Shown: positions 1-6,181 of the stretch, one piece after another | Layout of the letters: every line of letters begins with the position of its first letter | Numbering within the stretch: position 1 is the stretch's first letter | The notes under the pieces: generated by a model | What the model was told of the DNA's origin: nothing | Databases searched by the model: none | Seen by the model: the letters and a program-made list of their open reading frames with translations, nothing else | Translations under genes and position numbers: made by a program | Source: an uncultured Holosporaceae bacterium | GTDB lineage: Bacteria > Pseudomonadota > Alphaproteobacteria > RUG11792 | Assembly (NCBI GenBank): GCA_947285985.1 | Contig: CAMYPB010000043.1 | Coordinates: 1 to 7,077, forward strand | Length of the DNA stretch: 7,077 bases | Reading direction: 5' to 3'

Positions 1-197
1 AAATTTTATATATATATTTATTTTAAATGCGTGTCATATATAAATAAAATTTATCGAAAAACACATCAAAACGCATCAACGAACAAATTGTCGAAAATTT
101 TGATAAAATAATTTCTTATATACGAACAAATCCTCACAATACGTTTAAAATTTGTATTATTTTTTCATAAATCAATAAGAACAATCAAAAATCGGGC

Positions 198-226
198 TTG
201 AAATATTTTTAGAATTATCGTATTCT
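198..226 (+). promoter_or_regulatory. Candidate sigma-70-type promoter for tRNA-Gly (and perhaps prmA)
   Basis: A -35-like TTGAAA (198-203) is separated by exactly 17 bases from a -10-like TATTCT (221-226). This puts the start of transcription near 233, about 23 bases ahead of the mature tRNA 5' end, leaving a short leader for RNase P to remove. A second pair nearer the tRNA (TTGATA at 227-232, TATATT at 248-253) has a 15-base spacer and would start inside the tRNA, so it is less likely. In AT-rich DNA such matches occur by chance. The position ahead of a tRNA is the main support. Confidence 0.42.
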
Positions 227-255
227 TTGATACACGTTCTTGATGGATATATTGC

Positions 256-329
256 GCGGGCGTAGTTCAATGGTAGAACGTGAGCTTCCCAAGCTCAAAG
301 CGGGGGTCCGATTCCCCTCGCCCGCTCCA
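256..329 (+). tRNA. tRNA-Gly with anticodon CCC
   Basis: A full cloverleaf is visible. The acceptor stem GCGGGCG pairs with CGCCCGC, followed by discriminator T and an encoded CCA. The D-stem is GTTC/GAAC with loop AATGGTA. The anticodon stem TGAGC/GCTCA carries the loop TTCCCAA, so the anticodon is CCC. The variable loop is AAGC, and the T-stem is GGGGG/CCCCT with a G-T pair at its base. From memory it closely resembles the Escherichia coli glyU tRNA, which also has anticodon CCC. The host genes nearby use GGG glycine codons freely despite the AT bias, which fits keeping this isoacceptor. The oddity is the T-loop, which reads TCCGATT where TTCGATT is expected, giving C at position 55. No hairpin terminator follows, so transcription may continue into prmA 30 bases downstream. 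Confidence 0.97.
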
Positions 330-359
330 TTTGATTTTTATTTTCTTTATATTTGACGT

Positions 360-1277
360 ATGTTTACACTGAACTTTAGAATACCATACAATTATGTTTC
401 AAAACTTGAGGAATACTTAGATTCGATAGAGATCTATAATGTCACTATCTTTGAGAATACGGACCTCGGATTTTCTGAGGTAGGACTCGATAACAATGGA
501 TTTCCTATCGCGAATTTTTTCAATGTTGAAATATTTGGGAAGGATGAAGAAGAATGTTGTGTAACAAAAGAAAAAATACTATCCAACAAAGAATTATCAC
601 AGTATATCGATAATATAACTATATCGATAATAAATAATGATGATTGGGTCGATATGTATATCAGGGAATTGAAACCAATAATTATCGATAATTTTTATAT
701 ATATAACGATAATTACACAGATATCCCAGAGGATGCGCGAAATTTGACGCCCATCAAAATAAATTCTGCCCTTGCGTTTGGAAGCGGGGATCATCAGACG
801 ACTCAAGCTTGTATATCGATGATGAATTATATAAAAAATAATATAAATTCTTTCAAACCAAAGAATATCCTTGATATGGGGTGTGGATCGGGAATCCTCG
901 CGATATCGTCCTCAAAGATATGGGATGATATAGAAAATATCGTGGGGATCGATATAGAGGAGGACGCCGTCAATATAACGCGTGATAATTTCTCGATAAA
1001 CGATGTTCAAAATACGAAAGTTTTTCATGGATCGAATCTCGATGTCGTTGATCATGAAAAATTTGATCTTGTGTTGTGTAATATCTTGAAGCAACCCCTT
1101 CAAGATTTGTGTCCTCATTTTTTTAGTCATATGAACGAAAACTCGTATATAATAACGTCGGGATTCATAACGAGTCAGTATGATGATGTCAGGAGCACGT
1201 ATCTTTCGCATGGATTCATCGAGATCCATAAAATACAAATTAATGACTGGCTATCTGTTTTATTCATGAAAAAATGA
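360..1277 (+). CDS. prmA: Ribosomal protein L11 methyltransferase
   Basis: This is a class I SAM-dependent methyltransferase that, in the PrmA family, methylates amino groups of ribosomal protein L11 in the cytoplasm. The N-terminal half (about residues 1-110) is the divergent L11-recognition domain, ending in the family's DW element at 95-96. The catalytic domain begins with AFGSGDHQTT (139-148), close to the family signature AFGTGxHxTT. Next come SAM motif I DMGCGSG (172-178), the acidic strand end GIDIEEDAV (196-204) and NIL (241-243), where PrmA proteins have the motif IV ANIL-like sequence. A late SGFI (267-270) follows. The length of 305 residues is close to the usual 290-300. The ATG at 360 gives the expected N-terminus but has no clear Shine-Dalgarno. 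The stop overlaps the start of the next gene (ATGA), suggesting translational coupling. The tRNA-Gly lies 30 bases upstream and may be co-transcribed. Confidence 0.95.
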   Translation: MFTLNFRIPYNYVSKLEEYLDSIEIYNVTIFENTDLGFSEVGLDNNGFPIANFFNVEIFGKDEEECCVTKEKILSNKELSQYIDNITISIINNDDWVDMYIRELKPIIIDNFYIYNDNYTDIPEDARNLTPIKINSALAFGSGDHQTTQACISMMNYIKNNINSFKPKNILDMGCGSGILAISSSKIWDDIENIVGIDIEEDAVNITRDNFSINDVQNTKVFHGSNLDVVDHEKFDLVLCNILKQPLQDLCPHFFSHMNENSYIITSGFITSQYDDVRSTYLSHGFIEIHKIQINDWLSVLFMKK

Positions 1278-1690
1278 TAGTCAAGAAGAATATCAAGAGA
1301 TCATATAGAAATAGATTCAGTATATTTCGGGGTATACTCCTCTCTATATTTCTCTTATTCTTTAGTTTCTTGAATTATTGTATTCTTCAAATTGATGTAC
1401 CCTTATATATACCGATCAATACTATCATAATATTTGGTATATTATCGCTGGGACACAATATTCCTGTTAGTATACTATTTTTCATAGGAATAATTGATGA
1501 TTTCATGATGAATGGATACGCGGGACTTTTCGCGTCATTATATATCGCAATCTCTTATATAATGTCTCTTCGTTATCAACAGAATCATCATCAGACGACG
1601 ACAGCCTATAGAAATTCGTCGATATACCCCCTTGTTATTGCGTGTATCTTGTATATCATAATAAACATCGCGATACTCGTTAATATATAA
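1274..1690 (+). CDS. mreD: Small multi-spanning membrane protein, MreD-like
   Basis: This 138-residue protein has a basic N-terminus (residues 1-19) and about five hydrophobic segments, at roughly 18-37, 45-60, 64-78, 83-99 and 117-136. The stretch FFIGIIDDFMMNGYAG (about 69-84) resembles the MreD pattern of a hydrophobic helix ending in G-hydrophobic-hydrophobic-D followed by a small, Gly-containing turn. Size and layout fit MreD, an inner-membrane partner of MreB/MreC and PBP2 in lateral wall synthesis. There is no mreB, mreC or mrdA neighbour here, so the call rests on topology and that short motif. It could instead be an unrelated small membrane protein. The ATG overlaps the prmA stop by 4 bases, so it is probably translated with prmA. 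Its 3' end overlaps the convergent waaA gene by 11 bases and I see no terminator between them. Confidence 0.55.
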   Translation: MIVKKNIKRSYRNRFSIFRGILLSIFLLFFSFLNYCILQIDVPLYIPINTIIIFGILSLGHNIPVSILFFIGIIDDFMMNGYAGLFASLYIAISYIMSLRYQQNHHQTTTAYRNSSIYPLVIACILYIIINIAILVNI

Positions 1691-2993
1691 ATTCCCTCGA
1701 GATTCTCATAACAAGACGTCTCCATTGTTCTCTATATTTTTCGATATCATCATTTTTATGCGTATTTTCTGTGTATACGATATTTTTTTCGATGAATGAA
1801 ATAATTTCATCTTCGTTTTTTGATATAGTCCAAACATTTTTGAAGTATGGGATCATATCCCTAAAATTTTCGATGTATTGTCCTGTTGTGACATGACATC
1901 CAAAATTCAAGGGTTCAACGATATTATGTCCCCCTATCCCTTTGATAAGGCTCCCTCCAACAAAAACCGTCTTAATATTATCCAAGAACATCCCAAGACA
2001 TCCTATTTCATCGATTATATATATATCAGTCTCTATATTATGATTATTTTGTTTTTGAAAATATTCAGAATGAAGAGTATAAGATATATTATTATCCTCA
2101 CATATATCGATTATTTCGCGGGATCTATTGGGATGACGAATCGCGATAATCGTCAGGATATCATTTATTTTCTCCCTCATTTTTTTGTGGATCGAGAGAA
2201 TAATCTCTTCCTCTCCTTTGTGCGTGCTCAGACATATCCAAGTTTTTCTATTATCTATCATATTGTGGATTTTTTTTGAGTCTTCGATTGAAAAGGGGAG
2301 TTTCTCAGCGATAACCTTCATATTTGGGATGATTGAAACACTCTGTCCTCCAAGATCCAAAACATATCCTCGAACTTCTTCGGAGGGAACAAAAACTTCA
2401 CGAAACAATCGAAATGGAAGTATACCGAAGTATTTAGATAGTATGTACATCCTCTTTAGACTACGCATTGAAATACGAGTATTTAGGAGATAGATAGGAA
2501 TATCTTTTCCATACAAATAAAAGAGAGTATTCGGCCAGATCTCAGACTCAACAAAAAAAACGGCCTTAGGTTTCCAAAATTTCACGAATCTTCGAATCCA
2601 TCTTGAAACATCAAAAGGAATAAACTGATGAATAACAATATCTGAGAGACGTTGTTCAACGATCCTCGAAGATGTGAGGGTCGTCGTTGTGAGGAGTATG
2701 TTGATATCAGGATTGTTTTCCTTGAAAATTTTTATGAAAGGGATGGATGATATAACCTCTCCAACACTCACCGCGTGGATCCACACAATATCTCCCATAG
2801 GACGATTTTTTGAAGGTATTCCAAACCTCTCATCTATTCTCTTTGGATCTTCAAGTCCATCTTTTATTCGTTTTTTTATGTATAGACGAATAAAAGGAGA
2901 CAATATAACACTAATACTCGAACAAAAATATCGAGTATAGAAACGTATTATTATATATAAAACCACACAACACAATAATATAGAAAAAACCAT
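1680..2993 (-). CDS. waaA: 3-deoxy-D-manno-octulosonic acid (Kdo) transferase
   Basis: WaaA (KdtA) is the inner-membrane GT-B glycosyltransferase that moves Kdo from CMP-Kdo onto lipid IVA, the first step of LPS core assembly. Residues 4-20 form the N-terminal membrane anchor. HAVSVGEV (73-80) carries the conserved glutamate E79, at the position of the catalytic Glu of the family. ESEIWPN (149-155) is the family hallmark. HKGEEE (258-263) and RHPNR (286-290) match the usual HEGEE and RHPER elements. GGSLIKGIGGHNIVEP (346-361), with GGHN at 354-357 and E360, is the CMP-Kdo binding loop. The usual DTMGEL element is altered to DEIGCL (328-333), losing its glutamate. The length of 437 residues is slightly above the family norm of about 420-430. 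The start is supported by GAGG about 10 bases upstream. The gene is divergent from murE and its 3' end overlaps the mreD-like gene. Confidence 0.95.
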   Translation of the reverse strand: MVFSILLCCVVLYIIIRFYTRYFCSSISVILSPFIRLYIKKRIKDGLEDPKRIDERFGIPSKNRPMGDIVWIHAVSVGEVISSIPFIKIFKENNPDINILLTTTTLTSSRIVEQRLSDIVIHQFIPFDVSRWIRRFVKFWKPKAVFFVESEIWPNTLFYLYGKDIPIYLLNTRISMRSLKRMYILSKYFGILPFRLFREVFVPSEEVRGYVLDLGGQSVSIIPNMKVIAEKLPFSIEDSKKIHNMIDNRKTWICLSTHKGEEEIILSIHKKMREKINDILTIIAIRHPNRSREIIDICEDNNISYTLHSEYFQKQNNHNIETDIYIIDEIGCLGMFLDNIKTVFVGGSLIKGIGGHNIVEPLNFGCHVTTGQYIENFRDMIPYFKNVWTISKNEDEIISFIEKNIVYTENTHKNDDIEKYREQWRRLVMRISREFIY

Positions 2994-3043
2994 ACCCTTC
3001 CATCCTCAATTCATAAAACAATTTTCTCAAACAAAAAACTATC

Positions 3044-3072
3044 TTAAAAACAGATCATTTTTATTCTATAAT
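3044..3072 (+). promoter_or_regulatory. Candidate promoter for murE
   Basis: TTAAAA (3044-3049) and a perfect TATAAT (3067-3072) are separated by 17 bases. Transcription would start around 3079, leaving an mRNA leader of about 30 bases before the murE ATG at 3110. A perfect TTGACA lies just downstream (about 3076-3081) but has no good -10 at 16-18 bases; the next TATAAT includes the murE start codon, 24 bases away. The region is the 116-base divergent gap between waaA and murE. No equally good minus-strand promoter for waaA was found in it. Confidence 0.5.
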
Positions 3073-3109
3073 CGATTGACATAATATGCGATAAAAATTT
3101 TCCGATATA

Positions 3110-4525
3110 ATGAAAAATATACAAATAAATTCGAAATTAATACAAAAAGGTGACATTTTTATAGGAATTCCATCAGAAAATCTCGAAGATCACGTTCTCG
3201 AAGCTATATCAAATGGTGCGAGCCTCATTGTTTCTGATCTTCAAGATAAAAACAAATTATCTAAAATAACAGATAATATCATATTTTCAGAAAATATAAG
3301 AAAAACATATTCAATTTTATCGAAATTTTATTATAGTGAACAACCTGAGATTTGTGTATCTGTGACGGGAACGAATGGGAAGAGTTCTGTTGTCAATTTT
3401 TTATCACAGATATGGAAAAATTTAGATATTCAATCTTCATCTCTTGGAACTGTTGGGCTCTTCATAAATAACATAAAATTCGAGGGAAATAATGACATAG
3501 AGATTCCAAATTTAACGACTCCTGGGAGTTTATCTCTCCATAAAATACTCTCTTTTTTAAAAATGAAAAAAAACATAGATTATCTCGCATTTGAAGCATC
3601 GAGTCACGCTCTCGATCAATATCGTCTTCATAGTGTCCTCTTAAAATCCGCGGGATTCACGAATTTTGCGTCCGATCATATGGATTATCATAAAAATAGA
3701 GAAAATTATCTCAATGCAAAACTAAGGCTCTTCCGTGAGATTCTCCCCCCAGAAAATATAGCCGTTATAAATGGGGATGATCAAACGATCCTCGAAAGTA
3801 TTCGCAATATCAAAAACAATAATACTATATTATCATTTGGTATAGAAAGTCATAACACAATATCCGCAATGAATATCAGAGAATATCTGAAATATACGAT
3901 CTTCGATATTATTTATGATGGGACTATCTATCACGATATCAAAATAAATCTCGTCGGAAGATTTCAGGTTATGAATATTCTATGTGCTATGGGATTATGT
4001 TTGGGATCGTCGTCAAATATAAAGATCGATGATATCCTGAATATAATCCACAATATAATCCCTCTAAATGGAAGAATGGAATATATAGGAAGTTATAACC
4101 ATGGAAATATATATATTGATTATGCACATACGTCTGAAGGATTTCAAAATGCTCTCCTGTCCTTTCGAAAATTGTGTAATCAAGAAAATTCGAGACTCAT
4201 CACGATCTTTGGATGCGGGGGAAATAGGGATACATCAAAACGTTCAATCATGGGAAAAATATCACACGACCTCTCGGATATATCGATCATAACCGATGAT
4301 AACCCACGATATGAAGATCCATCATCCATCCGACAAGAAATCATAAAAAATTGCGAAAATGCGATAGAAATCGGAAATAGAAAAGAGGCCATAAAATATG
4401 GTATGTCACTCCTCAAAAAAAATGATGTCCTCCTCATCGTTGGAAAAGGTCATGAAACTACACAAAATTATGGAAACAATATAATAAAACACAACGATAA
4501 AGAATCCGTCCTCTCATTTTTATAG
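3110..4525 (+). CDS. murE: UDP-N-acetylmuramoyl-L-alanyl-D-glutamate--2,6-diaminopimelate ligase
   Basis: MurE is the cytoplasmic ATP-dependent ligase that adds the third residue of the peptidoglycan stem peptide. The N-terminal UDP-binding domain is short (KGDIFIGIPSENLEDH, 13-28). The Mur central domain has the P-loop VTGTNGKSS (85-93), NLTTPGS (134-140) for the UDP-MurNAc-dipeptide, EASSHALDQYR (162-172), SDHMDYH (188-194) and K204 in NAKLRLF, the position of the carbamylated lysine. The C-terminal domain has DYAHT (337-341), GCGGNRD (368-374), DNPR (397-400) and GKGHE (445-449). DNPR is the motif associated with meso-diaminopimelate rather than lysine specificity. At 471 residues it is a little shorter than the usual 485-500. 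An in-frame stop at 3092-3094 prevents any meaningful N-terminal extension. It stands alone, without murF, ftsI or mraY, and ends at a hairpin terminator. Confidence 0.97.
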   Translation: MKNIQINSKLIQKGDIFIGIPSENLEDHVLEAISNGASLIVSDLQDKNKLSKITDNIIFSENIRKTYSILSKFYYSEQPEICVSVTGTNGKSSVVNFLSQIWKNLDIQSSSLGTVGLFINNIKFEGNNDIEIPNLTTPGSLSLHKILSFLKMKKNIDYLAFEASSHALDQYRLHSVLLKSAGFTNFASDHMDYHKNRENYLNAKLRLFREILPPENIAVINGDDQTILESIRNIKNNNTILSFGIESHNTISAMNIREYLKYTIFDIIYDGTIYHDIKINLVGRFQVMNILCAMGLCLGSSSNIKIDDILNIIHNIIPLNGRMEYIGSYNHGNIYIDYAHTSEGFQNALLSFRKLCNQENSRLITIFGCGGNRDTSKRSIMGKISHDLSDISIITDDNPRYEDPSSIRQEIIKNCENAIEIGNRKEAIKYGMSLLKKNDVLLIVGKGHETTQNYGNNIIKHNDKESVLSFL

Positions 4526-4606
4526 AACGAGTCAATTTTATTGAAATGTATGCCAAATCCCATCGAAAAGAAATGGGTCTCACACATCAAGGATTTTAAA
4601 CAAATA

Positions 4607-4642
4607 CGTCAGATATTTCGCTCGAATTTCTGACGATTTTTA
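4607..4642 (+). terminator. Rho-independent terminator after murE
   Basis: CGTCAGA (4607-4613) pairs perfectly with TCTGACG (4629-4635) over 7 bases, and the 15-base loop has further partial pairing. The hairpin is followed on the + strand by ATTTTTAT (4636-4643). It lies 82 bases beyond the murE stop, in the gap between murE and the convergent lpxI. On the minus strand the hairpin is followed by TATTTGTTTAAAA, so it may also stop lpxI transcripts, though less well. Confidence 0.6.
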
Positions 4643-4683
4643 TAGGTTATCATCGCGTTTTTTATGCGTATACGTATAAAATC

Positions 4684-5511
4684 CTACACACCCATAACAA
4701 AAATCCCGAGTTTATCTGCGAGTTTTATCGTCTCTTCAAAATCGATGATCTGAGTTTTCTGGGCTCCGAGCGCAATTCCTGAAAATCCGGACTCGTGCAT
4801 TTCGACGATCGTGTTCTTCCCGATTGTTGGGAGATCAATTCCCATATCCTGATTTATCTTCGAATTTTTGACGAGTACTCCCCCGGATTTCGAAATTCTA
4901 AGATCCTTGCAACGTTCTATCAATCTTTTCGTACCTTCAAAAGCTTCGATTCCCAAAATAATCCCCTCCTGGACGATGAGAGACTGTCCGATATCCGCCT
5001 TCGAAATAATCCCCAAAACGTATAGACCTCTTGCAATATCCCGCATATCCATATCGGAAGGCTTCGTTTTCGTGAGGAGTCCTTCGGGAGTCAGGAGAGT
5101 CCCAAGAATCGTCTGCGGACTGATAATCTCCAAACCATATTTATCCGATAAAATTTTACGTATTCCTTTTATGAGAGCGTCATCCCCCAAAAATGCGCGT
5201 ACTCCAAGACATCGAAGCCATTCCTTTCCAACTCTATCCAACTTCAATGAAAAAAAACTAGGCCTCTTCACGGATCCACAAAAAATAATCTTCTTCGCTC
5301 CAATGGATTTTATATATTCAAGCATACCCCCAATCTCCCCTATCCTAAATTTCGGATATGCCCCTAAATCGTCACTATCCCCCTCCTTAGACGATGATAA
5401 TATAGACAAAACATCAAAACTCTCACCTAGCAACTCGAGCTTTTCTATTATTTTCTTAGGGAGATCTCCCCCTCCAGCTATAAGCGCTATGTTCTTCATA
5501 ATAAAATCCAT
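4684..5511 (-). CDS. lpxI: UDP-2,3-diacylglucosamine pyrophosphatase, LpxI type
   Basis: LpxI hydrolyses UDP-2,3-diacylglucosamine to 2,3-diacylglucosamine 1-phosphate (lipid X) and UMP in lipid A synthesis. It is the unrelated replacement for LpxH found in Alphaproteobacteria and some other lineages. The family motifs appear in order: IAGGGDLP (11-18), FCGSVKRP (77-84), FLGDDALIKGI (107-117), ADIGQSLIVQEG (172-183), EAFEGTKRLIERC (189-201), GVLVK (211-215) and DLPTIGKNTI (226-235). D226 probably corresponds to the essential aspartate described for the Caulobacter enzyme. The length of 275 residues is normal. Two starts are possible. The ATG at 5511 gives MDFIMKNIAL; the ATG at 5499 gives MKNIALIAGGG, the more usual family N-terminus, with GGA 8 bases upstream. 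It is separated from lpxA, fabZ and lpxB, with which it normally clusters, and faces murE tail to tail. Confidence 0.95.
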   Translation of the reverse strand: MDFIMKNIALIAGGGDLPKKIIEKLELLGESFDVLSILSSSKEGDSDDLGAYPKFRIGEIGGMLEYIKSIGAKKIIFCGSVKRPSFFSLKLDRVGKEWLRCLGVRAFLGDDALIKGIRKILSDKYGLEIISPQTILGTLLTPEGLLTKTKPSDMDMRDIARGLYVLGIISKADIGQSLIVQEGIILGIEAFEGTKRLIERCKDLRISKSGGVLVKNSKINQDMGIDLPTIGKNTIVEMHESGFSGIALGAQKTQIIDFEETIKLADKLGIFVMGV

Positions 5512-5537
5512 GCAATTTTATGCAAATCCACTATTTC

Positions 5538-5566
5538 AGAGTATCATCAGGAAAAAACAATTGCAA
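5538..5566 (-). promoter_or_regulatory. Weak candidate promoter for lpxI
   Basis: Read on the minus strand, TTGCAA (5566-5561) is followed after 17 bases by TACTCT (5543-5538). A TG sits one base ahead of the -10, as in extended -10 promoters. The predicted start near 5531 leaves a leader of roughly 20-32 bases before the two possible lpxI start codons. The hexamers match the consensus poorly and the call depends mainly on location. Confidence 0.3.
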
Positions 5567-5667
5567 TATGAAGAATTCCACAAAATACTCATCCTCGAAA
5601 TTTTATAAAGTAGCAAACATTTTATACGATTTCATATAAAATACCACGCATATACACACGATCTATA

Positions 5668-5707
5668 TCAAAAAAAATCCCAGGTACACGAGAAAGATGC
5701 CTGGGAT
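5668..5707 (-). terminator. Rho-independent terminator for the minus-strand exported-protein locus
   Basis: ATCCCAGG (5677-5684) and CCTGGGAT (5700-5707) form a perfect 8-base stem, extendable by a G-T and an A-T pair, around a loop of about 15 bases. Read on the minus strand, the stem is followed at once by a run of eight T (complement of 5677-5670). The plus-strand side has no T tract, so the terminator acts on minus-strand transcription. It lies 24 bases beyond the stop codon of the reading frame at 5732-6001, which shows that this locus is or was a defined transcription unit. Confidence 0.87.
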
Positions 5708-5731
5708 CACAAAAATATTCTTCAACAGATA

Positions 5732-6001
5732 TTATTTGCGTTTTTTTGCATTAGATTTACGATCCTGCGCATTTCTCATTTGTATTGTTTTATTTTTCTC
5801 GTTTTGCTTTTCAGCAGCTTTATGAACTCCCTCATTCAAGAAAGAATTCTCTCTTTTTGAATCTTCTTCCTGCTTGGCTCTCAAATCAAGAATAGCTTGA
5901 ACTTGCTCATTTACTCCAGGTCTTGCAAAATAATTCCTCAATGTTAACATATTATCATGAACATTGTTATCATTTAAGAATTCCTTGACGCTCTTAAGCA
6001 A
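5732..6001 (-). CDS. Basic, charged hypothetical protein; probable C-terminal part of a frameshifted exported protein
   Basis: I do not recognise a family. The reading frame gives 89 residues from a TTG at 6001; no ATG fits near its 5' end and an in-frame stop lies five codons upstream. The first 40 residues (LKSVKEFLND, then NMLTLRNYFARPG at 18-30 and NEQVQAILDLRAKQ at 31-44) look like amphipathic helices. From residue 44 on the chain is rich in E, K, N, Q and R and is likely disordered or coiled, ending in the basic tail KSNAKKRK. Just upstream, in the other frame, lies a clean signal peptide (5974-6132). Adding one T to the TTT at about 6001-6003 would join the two into one protein of about 133 residues. 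The locus has its own promoter-like region and a strong terminator. It may be a broken gene, a sequencing error, or a genuinely separate TTG-started protein. Confidence 0.6.
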   Translation of the reverse strand: MLKSVKEFLNDNNVHDNMLTLRNYFARPGVNEQVQAILDLRAKQEEDSKRENSFLNEGVHKAAEKQNEKNKTIQMRNAQDRKSNAKKRK

Positions 6002-6132
6002 ATGACATTCATCTCATGAACAATACGCTGATTATTTCTATGGTTATTCTGACTTGCTTGAACATCACAATTGTTCACAAAACTAAAAGCAACAGCTAAA
6101 CCTAACATTAAAAACTTATTCTTAAAATTCAC
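5974..6132 (-). CDS. Signal-peptide-bearing N-terminal fragment of a small exported protein
   Basis: The frame starts at GTG 6132 and encodes 52 residues. NFKNK (2-6) is a short basic n-region, FLMLGLAVAFSFV (7-19) a hydrophobic core, and VQA (24-26) followed by SQ fits a signal peptidase I site. The asparagine-rich segment SQNNHRNNQRIVHEM follows, and the frame then ends after a short out-of-frame tail (about residues 45-52). The last 28 bases overlap the 89-residue frame at 5732-6001. The cysteine at 22 is not in a convincing lipobox (VNNC). GGAG overlaps the GTG, so it cannot serve it as a normal ribosome binding site. An internal ATG (codon 9) is the alternative start, but it would lose the charged n-region. 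No family is recognised. I read it as the 5' half of a gene that continues in the other frame. Confidence 0.5.
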   Translation of the reverse strand: MNFKNKFLMLGLAVAFSFVNNCDVQASQNNHRNNQRIVHEMNVICLRASRNS

Positions 6133-6181
6133 TCCAAATTAATAAAAACTCTGCTATAAATTTACTCTTTCATATAGAGTA

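Noticed and set aside
1..255. Possible gene running in from the left edge
   Set aside because: All frames on both strands are broken by stops within a few dozen codons; only AT-rich intergenic DNA, a short direct repeat and the tRNA promoter are seen.
912..1238. Minus-strand open frame of 108 codons opposite prmA
   Set aside because: Overlaps the catalytic domain of a clear prmA gene and has no protein-like features of its own.
1878..2493. Two plus-strand open frames opposite waaA
   Set aside because: Both lie opposite conserved WaaA motifs and show no family signal or start signals.
4552..4578. Hairpin CCCAT/ATGGG after murE
   Set aside because: Only five pairs and no T tract; the 7-base hairpin at 4607-4635 with T5 is the better terminator.
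4868..5608. Long plus-strand open frame of 246 codons antisense to lpxI
   Set aside because: It lies almost wholly opposite lpxI, which has all family motifs. Its translation is low-complexity in S, P and I with no recognisable domain. It is a by-product of lpxI codon use.
5510..5608. Plus-strand 32-codon frame (MQFYANPLFQ...) in the lpxI leader
   Set aside because: No ribosome binding site or promoter, overlaps the lpxI start, and is only the tail of the antisense frame above.
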